Source: Bacteroidota bacterium (GTDB lineage Bacteria > Bacteroidota > Bacteroidia > Bacteroidales > PXBB01). Taken from it: DNA of 10,735 bases. The notes under the pieces are model-generated. The model did no database searches, was not told the DNA's origin, and saw only the letters and a program-made list of their open reading frames with translations. The position numbers were made by a program, and so were the translations under genes. The stretch is from assembly GCA_022708385.1 (NCBI GenBank), contig JAKIYU010000063.1, positions 1-10,735 of the forward strand, written 5' to 3'. Shown piece after piece: positions 1 to 6,379 of this stretch (position 1 is its first letter; the number at the start of each line of letters is the position of its first letter).

Positions 1-302
1 CCTGTTACGGTACACCACAGGATGTAGAAGTAGATGTTAATATCAAAGGCGTTGTAAAATCCGACAGCACAGGCAATGCTATTCCCGGAATAAAAATCGT
101 TGCTACAGGTTCAAACCAAACACTGTATAGCGACTCAGCAGGTGCTTTTTCGTTTTATATACCTATGGAAAAAAATTACCGTCTTATTTTTTCCGATGTT
201 GCCTCAACTCAAAACGGCCTGTTCGCTAATAAAGACACTGTTATTCTGAACAACGAAAGCCAGAAGGAAATTAATCTTGAAGTGTTTTTACAACACAATT
301 AA
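1..302 (+). CDS. Radical SAM-associated putative lipoprotein, 3' part
   Basis: This is the last 99 codons of a gene that begins before the window. The reading frame starts at base 3 and ends at a TAA at 300-302. The visible protein begins CYGTPQDVEVDV and continues as a small beta-rich domain: a strand with IKGVV, then NAIPGIKIVAT, then a turn SDSAGAFSFYIP, then YRLIFSDV, NGLFANKDTV and a final strand INLEVFL. This pattern resembles the carboxypeptidase regulatory-like fold. The YGTP motif before a GxV strand, together with the radical SAM gene directly downstream, matches what I recall of the lipoprotein partner in the rSAM/lipoprotein system (TIGR04134 type). The signal peptide and lipobox would lie upstream and cannot be checked. 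The Cys at 3-5 sits at the YGTP motif and may not be the lipidated one. The role is unknown; it is presumably anchored in the envelope and may be the enzyme's substrate or partner. Confidence 0.75.
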   Translation, partial: CYGTPQDVEVDVNIKGVVKSDSTGNAIPGIKIVATGSNQTLYSDSAGAFSFYIPMEKNYRLIFSDVASTQNGLFANKDTVILNNESQKEINLEVFLQHN

Positions 303-1363
303 TGGGTACATCATTAAAAAACCATCTGCTTAAACGGCTTTTCCTGCTCTTCAAAAATTACGAAACCAGGCACCACGTGCTGAGCTATCTCTTTTGGGAG
401 TGCACCACACGCTGCAATCTTAATTGCCTGCATTGCGGCAGCGACTGTTCGAAAAGCAGCCTTTACGAAGACATGCCACTGCCCGACTTTTTAAAGGCTA
501 TTGACACTATAAAAACCCCGCACGAAACCATTACCGTGGTGATAACTGGCGGTGAGCCCCTACTCCGCCCCGACCTTGAAGCCTGTGGGATGGCCCTGCG
601 CAAAAAGGGCTTCCGGTGGGGCATTGTTACCAATGGCCTGCTTTACGACAGGCAAAGGCACAACGACCTGCTCAATGCCGGCATGGGCGCCCTCACCATA
701 AGTCTCGACGGCATGGCACAAAACCACAACTGGCTCCGAAATACACCCGGGCTGTTCGATGTGGCCGACAGGGCCATTTCGCTGGCCGCCTCTTCCAAAA
801 GGCTCAATTTCGACGTGGTTACCTGTGTCAGCAAACGCAACATCGGTGAGCTGGAGACTGTTTACAATTACCTACTAGGCAAAAATGTAAAAGCATGGCG
901 GCTGTTTTGCATCGCGCCTATCGGGCGGGCCAGAAACAACCCGGAGTTAGCCCTGTCTTCCGAAGAATTTACACTGCTTATGCGGTTCATTGCACAAAAA
1001 CGCACCGAAAAACGTATGGACGTTAAGTTTAGCTGCGAGGGCTACCTGGGGACTTACGAAAATGTGGCGCGCCCGGGCTTTTTCTTCTGCAGGGCCGGTA
1101 TTAATATTGCTTCCATTCTTATTGAAGGCTCCATTTCGGCCTGCCCGAACATAAACAGAAGTTTTGTACAGGGTAATATTTATAACGATAACCTCTATGA
1201 TGTATGGCAGACCAGATTTACCGACTTCCGCAACAGAAGCTGGACCAGGATACACCAATGCAAAACCTGCAAAGACTATAAATACTGCGTAGGCAATGGT
1301 TTGCACCTGCACACCAATAAAACAGAACCCGTGCTAATGTGCCATAAGGCGTTAGTAAGTTAA
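302..1363 (+). CDS. Radical SAM/SPASM protein of the rSAM/lipoprotein system
   Basis: A 353-residue enzyme that should bind a 4Fe-4S cluster and S-adenosylmethionine to start radical chemistry, most likely a peptide or protein modification. The CX3CX2C motif is C38, C42 and C45, preceded by FWECTTR. GGEP, the SAM-binding glycine-rich motif, is at 83-86. A C-terminal SPASM-like domain holds C263, G276, C281 (C-x12-G-x4-C), C320-x2-C323-x5-C329 and C347, and should ligate auxiliary iron-sulfur clusters. Gly333 stands where a classic SPASM domain has its CX3C second cysteine, so six of the usual seven are present. No signal peptide is seen, so it is cytoplasmic. The ATG overlaps the stop of the lipoprotein gene (TAATG, 300-304), which fixes this start and implies translational coupling. 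It resembles the TIGR04133 family from memory. The chemistry and substrate are not known. The gene is visibly richer in G+C than the minus-strand genes. Confidence 0.9.
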   Translation: MGTSLKNHLLKRLFLLFKNYETRHHVLSYLFWECTTRCNLNCLHCGSDCSKSSLYEDMPLPDFLKAIDTIKTPHETITVVITGGEPLLRPDLEACGMALRKKGFRWGIVTNGLLYDRQRHNDLLNAGMGALTISLDGMAQNHNWLRNTPGLFDVADRAISLAASSKRLNFDVVTCVSKRNIGELETVYNYLLGKNVKAWRLFCIAPIGRARNNPELALSSEEFTLLMRFIAQKRTEKRMDVKFSCEGYLGTYENVARPGFFFCRAGINIASILIEGSISACPNINRSFVQGNIYNDNLYDVWQTRFTDFRNRSWTRIHQCKTCKDYKYCVGNGLHLHTNKTEPVLMCHKALVS

Positions 1364-1406
1364 GAGTTTGAAGTGTGAAGTTTGGAGTGAGCTAAAGTTC
1401 GGAGTT
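1364..1406. repeat. Degenerate heptamer array, left arm
   Basis: Starting just after the radical SAM stop codon, the sequence can be read as six 7-base words: AGTTTGA, AGTGTGA, AGTTTGG, AGTGAGC, TAAAGTT and CGGAGTT (1365-1406). The same words occur reverse-complemented in the larger array at 1530-1620. Exact inverted matches are 1370-1388 with 1596-1614 (19 bases), 1386-1398 with 1531-1543 (13 bases) and 1396-1405 with 1551-1560 (10 bases). The words come in a different order in the two arms, so this is a shuffled-word repeat and not a simple transposon terminus. Confidence 0.8.
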
Positions 1407-1436
1407 GGCCATTCGGAAGCGGACTCCTTGAATAAC

Positions 1437-1453
1437 GACTCCCTTCGGGAGTT
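1437..1453. terminator. Short stem-loop between convergent genes
   Basis: ACTCCC (1438-1443) pairs with GGGAGT (1447-1452) around a TTC loop, and a flanking G-T pair extends the stem to seven. The hairpin lies between the convergent radical SAM and gyrB genes, where a bidirectional terminator would be expected. No T-run follows on either strand, so intrinsic termination is not well supported. It may simply be a structural part of the repeat region. Confidence 0.35.
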
Positions 1454-1529
1454 AAAATTGAAGATTAGCGAATGCTGATTTCAGAAGTGATCAAATCAAA
1501 ATCGGCAATATTATTTTAAATATTTTAGG

Positions 1530-1620
1530 CACTTTAGCTCACTCTAGTTCACTCCGAACTCTGAATTCTGAATTCTGAATTTCAAACAACTTCAAACTCC
1601 AAACTTCACACTTCACACTT
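1530..1620. repeat. Degenerate heptamer array, right arm
   Basis: About twelve 7-base words with consensus near ACTYYRA run almost in register: CACTTTA, GCTCACT, CTAGTTC, ACTCCGA, ACTCTGA, ATTCTGA, ATTCTGA, ATTTCAA, then three extra bases (1586-1588), then ACTTCAA, ACTCCAA, ACTTCAC, ACTTCAC and a partial ACTT. It contains a perfect three-copy CTGAATT tandem at 1561-1581 and a two-copy CTTCACA tandem at 1604-1617. The array ends ten bases short of the gyrB stop codon. Its words are the reverse complement of those in the left arm, so RNA across the region could fold back over a loop of about 200 bases. Confidence 0.85.
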
Positions 1621-1629
1621 ATTATTTCC

Positions 1630-3609
1630 CTACGCATCAATATTAGCATACCTGGCATTTTTCTCGATAAATTCTCTGCGCGGGGGAACATCGTCGCCCA
1701 TGAGCATAGAGAAAATGCGGTCGGCTTCAATGGCGTTATCGACTGTGACCTGGCGCAGTGTGCGGAATTCGGGGTTCATGGTGGTGAACCATAATTGCTC
1801 GGCGTTCATTTCGCCCAAACCTTTATAACGTTGTATGTGGATATTGTTCTCTTTAGCGCCGGCCAGTGAAAGTTTTTTTACAAAGGCCTCGCGCTGTTCT
1901 TCGTTCCAGCAGTACTGTTCTTCCTTACCGCTCTTGATAAGGTACAGTGGCGGTGTTGCTATATAAACGTAGCCGTTTTCGATAAGCTCTCGCATGTACC
2001 GGAAAAAGAATGTGAGGATAAGTGTGGCTATATGGCTGCCATCCACATCGGCATCGGTCATGATGATGACCTTGTGGTATCTCAGCTTGGTCAGGTTAAG
2101 GGCCTTGCTGTCGTCCTCGGTGCCAATGGATACACCTAGCGCGGTAAAAATATTTTTTATTTCCTCGTTGTCGAAAATTTTATGCTGCATGGCTTTTTCG
2201 ACGTTAAGGATTTTCCCCCTGAGGGGCAGGATGGCCTGAAAAGCTCTGTCGCGACCCTGCTTGGCAGTGCCCCCTGCCGAATCTCCCTCCACGAGGTAAA
2301 TCTCGCATTTTTCGGGGTCACTGTCGGAGCAGTCGGATAATTTGCCGGGAAGCCCTGACCCTGTCAGCACATTTTTCCGTTGCACCAGTTCCCTGGCTTT
2401 GCGGGCTGCATGGCGCGCTGTGGCTGCCAGTATCACTTTGTTTACTATGGTGCGCGCGTCTTTAGGATGTTCCTCGAGGTAGTACGCCAGCATTTCGCTT
2501 ACCATCTGGTCCACAGCCCCCATCACATCTGAGTTGCCGAGTTTAGTTTTGGTTTGTCCTTCGAACTGCGGTTCCTGCACTTTTATGGAAATAACCGCTG
2601 TGAGCCCTTCACGGAAGTCGTCGCCATTTATTTCAAACTTTAATTTGGACAGCATGCCCGACTTTTCGGCGTAGGTTTTAAGTGTACGTGTAAGCGCTCT
2701 TCTGAAGCCCGAAACGTGCGTACCGCCTTCAATAGTGTTGATATTGTTGACAAACGAATGCAGGTTTTCGGAAAATGACGAATTGTATTGCATGGCCACT
2801 TCAACGGGTATTCCGTTTTTTTCACCCTCAATGTAAATAACATCATCAATTATTTTTTCACGAGTAGCATCGAGGTATGAAATAAATTCAATAAGGCCTT
2901 TTTCTGAATAAAATTCTTCTCTCTTGACGTCTCCTTCTGTTTCACGTTCATCTGTCAGGGTTATCAGCACATTTTTATTAAGAAACGATAATTCGCGCAA
3001 ACGTGATGACAAAATATCGTAGTTAAAAACGGTGGTAATAAAAATCGACTTATCGGGCAGGAAAGTGATTTCGGTTCCTGTAACTTCAGAAGTTCCTGTC
3101 TCTTTTACGCTGTATAAGGGGTTGCCGCATACATATTCCTGCTGGTAAGTTTTACCATCACGGCATACCTTCACGCAAAGTTCTTCAGACAAGGCATTAA
3201 CGCACGATACGCCAACGCCATGCAATCCACCGGATACTTTATAAGAACCTTTGTCGAATTTACCTCCCGCATGGAGAACAGTCAGTACCACTTCGAGGGC
3301 CGACCTTTTTTCTTTCTCGTGCATGTCGATGGGAATACCGCGTCCATTGTCCCGTACCGTAACTGAATTATTCTTATGTATAAAAACATCTATACGGTCG
3401 CAATAGCCACCCATGGCTTCATCAATAGAGTTGTCCACCACTTCGTAAACCAAGTGGTGCAAGCCGCGTACACCTATATCGCCAATGTACATGGCCGGCC
3501 TTTTTCTTACAGCTTCGAGCCCCTCTAAAACCTGAATATTGTCAGCGGTATAAGTGCCGTTACTTCCATTGGTCCCATTCAGGTTTTCTTTATTTTCTAA
3601 TTCATTCAT
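1630..3609 (-). CDS. gyrB: DNA gyrase subunit B
   Basis: A full-length, 659-residue type IIA topoisomerase ATPase subunit. With GyrA it introduces negative supercoils in the cytoplasm. The GHKL ATPase domain shows LEAVRKRPAMYIGD at 31-44, VVDNSIDEA at 57-65, DNGRGIP at 87-93 and the GGLHGVGVSCVNALS lid at 127-141. The transducer has the QTK loop at 352-354, whose Lys contacts ATP. The TOPRIM domain has EGDSAGG at 441-447 and DADVDGSHI at 519-527, and the QRYKGLGEMN motif is at 593-602. The NARYANIDA ending fits GyrB of Bacteroidota better than ParE. A TTG at 3613-3615 would add two residues, but the ATG at 3607-3609 is the better start. Residues 9-20 form an Asn/Gly/Thr-rich linker before the ATPase domain. 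It converges with the radical SAM gene and seems to have its own promoter. No E. coli-type TOPRIM insertion is apparent, as expected for this length. Confidence 0.97.
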   Translation of the reverse strand: MNELENKENLNGTNGSNGTYTADNIQVLEGLEAVRKRPAMYIGDIGVRGLHHLVYEVVDNSIDEAMGGYCDRIDVFIHKNNSVTVRDNGRGIPIDMHEKEKRSALEVVLTVLHAGGKFDKGSYKVSGGLHGVGVSCVNALSEELCVKVCRDGKTYQQEYVCGNPLYSVKETGTSEVTGTEITFLPDKSIFITTVFNYDILSSRLRELSFLNKNVLITLTDERETEGDVKREEFYSEKGLIEFISYLDATREKIIDDVIYIEGEKNGIPVEVAMQYNSSFSENLHSFVNNINTIEGGTHVSGFRRALTRTLKTYAEKSGMLSKLKFEINGDDFREGLTAVISIKVQEPQFEGQTKTKLGNSDVMGAVDQMVSEMLAYYLEEHPKDARTIVNKVILAATARHAARKARELVQRKNVLTGSGLPGKLSDCSDSDPEKCEIYLVEGDSAGGTAKQGRDRAFQAILPLRGKILNVEKAMQHKIFDNEEIKNIFTALGVSIGTEDDSKALNLTKLRYHKVIIMTDADVDGSHIATLILTFFFRYMRELIENGYVYIATPPLYLIKSGKEEQYCWNEEQREAFVKKLSLAGAKENNIHIQRYKGLGEMNAEQLWFTTMNPEFRTLRQVTVDNAIEADRIFSMLMGDDVPPRREFIEKNARYANIDA

Positions 3610-3640
3610 AATCAATGATTTATAATTTATTCAACCCATA

Positions 3641-3665
3641 CAAAGATAATCAAAATAATTGATTA
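3641..3665 (-). promoter_or_regulatory. Candidate gyrB promoter with adjacent inverted repeat
   Basis: Read on the minus strand, 3648-3641 is TATCTTTG, a perfect match to the Bacteroidota -7 box TAnnTTTG, about 32 bases before the gyrB ATG. A perfect inverted repeat, TAATCAA-5-TTGATTA (3647-3665), touches the box on its upstream side, where a repressor or activator could act. No clear -33 TTTG is visible about 20 bases upstream. The region is AT-rich, so chance matches are possible. Confidence 0.45.
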
Positions 3666-3701
3666 AATAAGTACTTTTTTTAAAAAAGGAAAATGCTTTT
3701 T

Positions 3702-4769
3702 TTATTTTTCTTTTCTGATAATAATATAAGTTGGAAAATGGTCGCTGTAGCCTGCTATATAGGTACCAAAAGAGAATGTTCTGAAAGGATACCCTTTAAA
3801 CTGACCTTCCTGTGAAATAAGATAGGGTTTACTAAATACTTTGGATTTGTAATAGGTATAAGTGGAAGCCGGTGCTTTAATAAACCCCTGTGTAATTATA
3901 ATCTGGTCAAAGAGGTTCCACGAATCTCTGTAACCTAAGGAGCCGTTGCCTTTTTTAAAATGCTCGTACATTGTATTAAAGAGCTGATCCGATTGAAGGT
4001 TTAATAAATCGCCAGATGCTTTAAGATGCTTTTTAACACTTTGGTTATTGGGGTCGTCGTTAAGGTCGCCCATGAAGACAATTTTGGCGTTGGGGTCAAT
4101 AGTGAGCAGGGAGTCGATAATATGTCTGGTTACCTTAGCTGCAGCATTTCTCAGAGGCCTGCTGCGAAGCTCTCCGCCTCTGCGCGAAGGCCAATGGGCG
4201 ACAATAAAGTGCATGGGTTCGCCCTGAAAAACTCCCGACACCAAAAGCTGGTCGCGGGTAAAAAAATCATCTTTGCCCTCAATTTTAAGGGGATAAGCCT
4301 TGCTGCCTGTAACCTTAAAATATTTGGGCTGGTAAATCAGGCCGACATCCACTCCCCTGAGGTCGGGTGAGTCGTAATGCACAATATTGTAATTTCTGCT
4401 TTTAATCTGAGGGTCATTTACCAGGTCTTTTACAACCCCTAAATTTTCGACTTCGGCAATACCCAGCACGGCAGGGCCATCGGGGGTAATGTCGGTACCG
4501 ATTTCTGATATTACTTTAGCCATGTGCGACACTTTTTCCAAATCCTTCTCGCCATTCCATTTATTGGCTCCCGCAGGAGTAAATTCTACATCGTTTACAT
4601 TCTCATTATCTATGGTATCGAATAAATTTTCAAGGTTATAAAATGCGATGCAGCTTACATAAAATTCTTTTTCCTTGTTGCCGGCATTTTGTGCATGCGA
4701 AAAATTACAGCAGAATACCAGGCATGATACTGCCAAAAGCAGTCCCCATCTTTTTTTAAAATTCATCAT
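3702..4769 (-). CDS. Secreted endonuclease/exonuclease/phosphatase-family protein
   Basis: A 355-residue protein with an N-terminal signal peptide: KKRW, then a hydrophobic stretch from about 9 to 22, then a likely cleavage after SHA or AQ near 26-27. The rest matches the metal-dependent EEP (DNase I-like) fold. FYNLENLFDT at 43-52 carries the first metal ligands, AEVEN at 105-109 holds catalytic Glu106, HWPSRRGG at 192-199 holds His192, GDLNDDP at 234-240 supplies Asp235 and Asn237, and the terminal SDH at 342-344 completes the active site. All key residues are present, so it should hydrolyse phosphodiester or phosphomonoester bonds outside the cytoplasm. Candidates are extracellular DNA or RNA, nucleotides or sugar phosphates; the sequence does not choose. 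The ATG at 4767-4769 is directly followed by another at 4764-4766, and either could be used. It lies 82 bases after the DUF3127 gene and 92 bases before gyrB. Confidence 0.88.
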   Translation of the reverse strand: MMNFKKRWGLLLAVSCLVFCCNFSHAQNAGNKEKEFYVSCIAFYNLENLFDTIDNENVNDVEFTPAGANKWNGEKDLEKVSHMAKVISEIGTDITPDGPAVLGIAEVENLGVVKDLVNDPQIKSRNYNIVHYDSPDLRGVDVGLIYQPKYFKVTGSKAYPLKIEGKDDFFTRDQLLVSGVFQGEPMHFIVAHWPSRRGGELRSRPLRNAAAKVTRHIIDSLLTIDPNAKIVFMGDLNDDPNNQSVKKHLKASGDLLNLQSDQLFNTMYEHFKKGNGSLGYRDSWNLFDQIIITQGFIKAPASTYTYYKSKVFSKPYLISQEGQFKGYPFRTFSFGTYIAGYSDHFPTYIIIRKEK

Positions 4770-4798
4770 TGTTTTTTTTCTTTTTTAATAAATCCTTG

Positions 4799-4835
4799 CA
4801 GGAGATATGCAGCACCTCCTGATAAGTTATAACTT
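4799..4835. promoter_or_regulatory. Hairpin and 12-base palindrome upstream of the EEP gene
   Basis: CAGGAG (4799-4804) can pair with CTCCTG (4816-4821) around an 11-base loop. Three bases further right lies a perfect 12-base palindrome, AAGTTATAACTT (4824-4835). Both sit in the 82-base gap between the DUF3127 stop and the EEP start. On the minus strand the palindrome comes first, then the hairpin, then an A-rich leader to the EEP start. There is no T-run after the hairpin and no TAnnTTTG box, so the role (operator, RNA processing site, weak terminator or none) is open. Confidence 0.3.
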
Positions 4836-4851
4836 TTACTTAAAATTTCAA

Positions 4852-5202
4852 TTAAAAAGGAAGGTCGGTGTCGCCGGGCAATTCTTCTTCAATAGGCGGG
4901 GGTACGTCATTACCAGCATCAGGTGGTTGTGTTGCAGCACCTGCAAGTTCTGTTTTCCATGCTTTAACATCGGTGTACCAGCGCCCGTTATATTCGCGAC
5001 TTTCGATATCGAACGATATGTTCAACACATTGCCTGTTTTAAGAATACTCTCATTAATTTTATCGCCCCAGATAGAAACACAAATTTTTCTTTTTATCTG
5101 CCCATCGGTTTCGACAATTATTTCCTGTTTACGCCAGGTGCCGTTTTTCCCTTCGCCTGTCTGCAGGGGAAGAATCTGAATAATTTTTGCTTTAAGCTCC
5201 AT
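4852..5202 (-). CDS. DUF3127 protein with SSB-like C-terminal tip
   Basis: A 116-residue protein starting MELKAKIIQILPLQTGEGKNGTW. The conserved core, about residues 1-85, includes KQEIIVET, CVSIWGDKI at 41-49, and FDIESREYNGRWYTDVKAW at 64-82. This matches DUF3127, a small family I know mainly from Bacteroidota and which is predicted to form an OB-like fold. From about residue 86 the protein becomes Ala/Pro-rich and acidic, and ends GDTDLPF. This arrangement (OB-type core, disordered linker, acidic tip with a final Pro-Phe) is that of single-stranded DNA-binding proteins, whose tip recruits repair and replication partners. Nucleic-acid binding is therefore inferred, not shown. It is cytoplasmic, with no signal peptide or membrane segment. 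Its start is the first ATG, 13-20 bases after a good promoter box. The gene lies next to a nuclease-fold gene and gyrB. Confidence 0.88.
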   Translation of the reverse strand: MELKAKIIQILPLQTGEGKNGTWRKQEIIVETDGQIKRKICVSIWGDKINESILKTGNVLNISFDIESREYNGRWYTDVKAWKTELAGAATQPPDAGNDVPPPIEEELPGDTDLPF

Positions 5203-5218
5203 ATTAATCTTTTTTTTG

Positions 5219-5226
5219 CAAAAATA
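5219..5226 (-). promoter_or_regulatory. Candidate -7 promoter box for the DUF3127 gene
   Basis: The minus-strand reading is TATTTTTG, matching TAnnTTTG exactly, 16 bases before the ATG at 5202. It lies in the 52-base gap after the glycosyltransferase operon and would separate that operon from the downstream housekeeping-type genes. No convincing -33 element or terminator hairpin was found in the gap. Confidence 0.4.
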
Positions 5227-5254
5227 CCAATAAATTTGCCCCTAACGAAATAAT

Positions 5255-6379
5255 TTATTCAGTTTTTAAAAGCCTTTTTGTAATTCTAAGAAATACTTCC
5301 GTAATAGCATCATAATTATATGTTTTTTCAACTTTTTCTCGCCCCGTATGGCCCAGAATTTTTCTGCGTTCAGGATTATTGAGCAGAAAAGTAATTTGTT
5401 TTATCCACTCATCCTTTGTTGTTGCAAACAACAAACAGTCTGACCCGAGAATTTTCAACTCTTCGGTAGGTGTAGCCACAACCGCTTTTCGTGCCGCCCA
5501 GTAATCGAATAACTTTATGGGGCAGGTAGAATCGTTCAGTATTGTTTTTTTTAATGGCAGCAATCCTATGGCTGTTTCGTTTAACAATCGGGCAGTATCT
5601 TCATGAATACGGCTGCCTAAAACTTTTATATTGGGGATATGAGCCGTTTTCTGTATCAATTCATTTTTAAGCGGTCCGTCACCAAATATGTTCAATGTCA
5701 TGCGGGGTATTTCGATAAAAATCTCTGTCAATAAGTCAAAGTCATACCAGTCGCGCAGGTGGGCAATAAAGTTCACAGTTTCCGATTCATTATTGCTTTC
5801 CTCATTGTCAATTTTCTTGATAAACGGCAGCTCTACGCCATTGGGCAATAAAAATGTGTTCTTGTTTTTTTTCAGACACAAATCGTATTGTTTATGGCTC
5901 ACCGGCAAGACGGCATGGGCATATTTAAGCACTACAGGCTTAATGATACTCTTCCACAAAAAACAAGCTGCTGTACGCTGGGGCACATGATCCCAGTCGT
6001 CGCTCACACAAAAAAAATATTTTATCCCCTTAATTCTGCAATACAAACAGGCAAACAAGCCCATCAGGTGGTCATAGCAAACAACCACATCAGGTTTTAA
6101 GCGGCTTATCTGAATTACATTCTGTATATTTTCATATAAAAACAACAACAAGCCTTTTCTTAATGCACAGTGGCGTTCTATAATCTTCAGCGACTCGGGT
6201 GGTTCTTTAGTTGTATAATTTTGCAGGCGACTTACCTTTTCAGCCTTTTTGTACCTTACCGGCTCAATATAGGTTACATCAAATCCTCTATGGGCAAGCT
6301 CTGAGGCCAACACCTGATTTTGAAGCTTATAAAAACGCCAGGTAACAGGAGATAAAAAAACGAATTTTAAAGCATCCAT
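5255..6379 (-). CDS. Glycosyltransferase, GT-B fold (third in operon)
   Basis: A 374-residue cytoplasmic or membrane-associated sugar transferase. The N-terminal Rossmann half starts KFVFLSPVTWRFYKLQNQ and includes DVVVCYDHLMGL near 97-108 and FFCVSDDWDHVPQ at 122-134, an arrangement like that of TuaH-type enzymes. The donor-binding half shows LPNGVE at 178-183, FGDGPL at 232-237, and a CPIKLFDYWAARKAVVAT stretch at 286-303, the nucleotide-sugar-binding signature of GT1/GT4-like families. The sugar donor and acceptor cannot be told. The ATG follows the stop codon of the upstream glycosyltransferase with no gap (TAAATG), so the two are almost certainly co-translated. An insertion rich in Glu, Asn and Ser (190-200) is probably the flexible linker between the halves. 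It is the last gene of the cluster. Confidence 0.87.
   Translation of the reverse strand: MDALKFVFLSPVTWRFYKLQNQVLASELAHRGFDVTYIEPVRYKKAEKVSRLQNYTTKEPPESLKIIERHCALRKGLLLFLYENIQNVIQISRLKPDVVVCYDHLMGLFACLYCRIKGIKYFFCVSDDWDHVPQRTAACFLWKSIIKPVVLKYAHAVLPVSHKQYDLCLKKNKNTFLLPNGVELPFIKKIDNEESNNESETVNFIAHLRDWYDFDLLTEIFIEIPRMTLNIFGDGPLKNELIQKTAHIPNIKVLGSRIHEDTARLLNETAIGLLPLKKTILNDSTCPIKLFDYWAARKAVVATPTEELKILGSDCLLFATTKDEWIKQITFLLNNPERRKILGHTGREKVEKTYNYDAITEVFLRITKRLLKTE

Noticed and set aside
947..1312. 121-codon minus-strand frame inside the radical SAM gene
   Set aside because: It lies opposite the conserved SPASM region of a strongly supported gene and shows no domain of its own.
1364..1620. Insertion sequence or CRISPR array in the convergent gap
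   Set aside because: There is no transposase frame or target duplication, and the repeats are 7-base words without unique spacers, unlike a CRISPR array.
1539..1730. 63-codon minus-strand frame over the right heptamer array and the end of gyrB
   Set aside because: It overlaps the conserved gyrB C-terminus in another frame, and half of it is heptamer repeat; no recognisable protein features.
3682..3702. Possible terminator after the EEP gene: AAAAAAG paired with CTTTTTT
   Set aside because: The stem has a single G-C pair and the rest is A-T, so it is too weak to call a terminator in such an AT-rich gap.
4807..5253. 148-codon plus-strand frame opposite the DUF3127 gene
   Set aside because: The minus-strand protein matches a known family over its length; the plus-strand translation is Phe/Cys-rich with no motif and is an antisense shadow.
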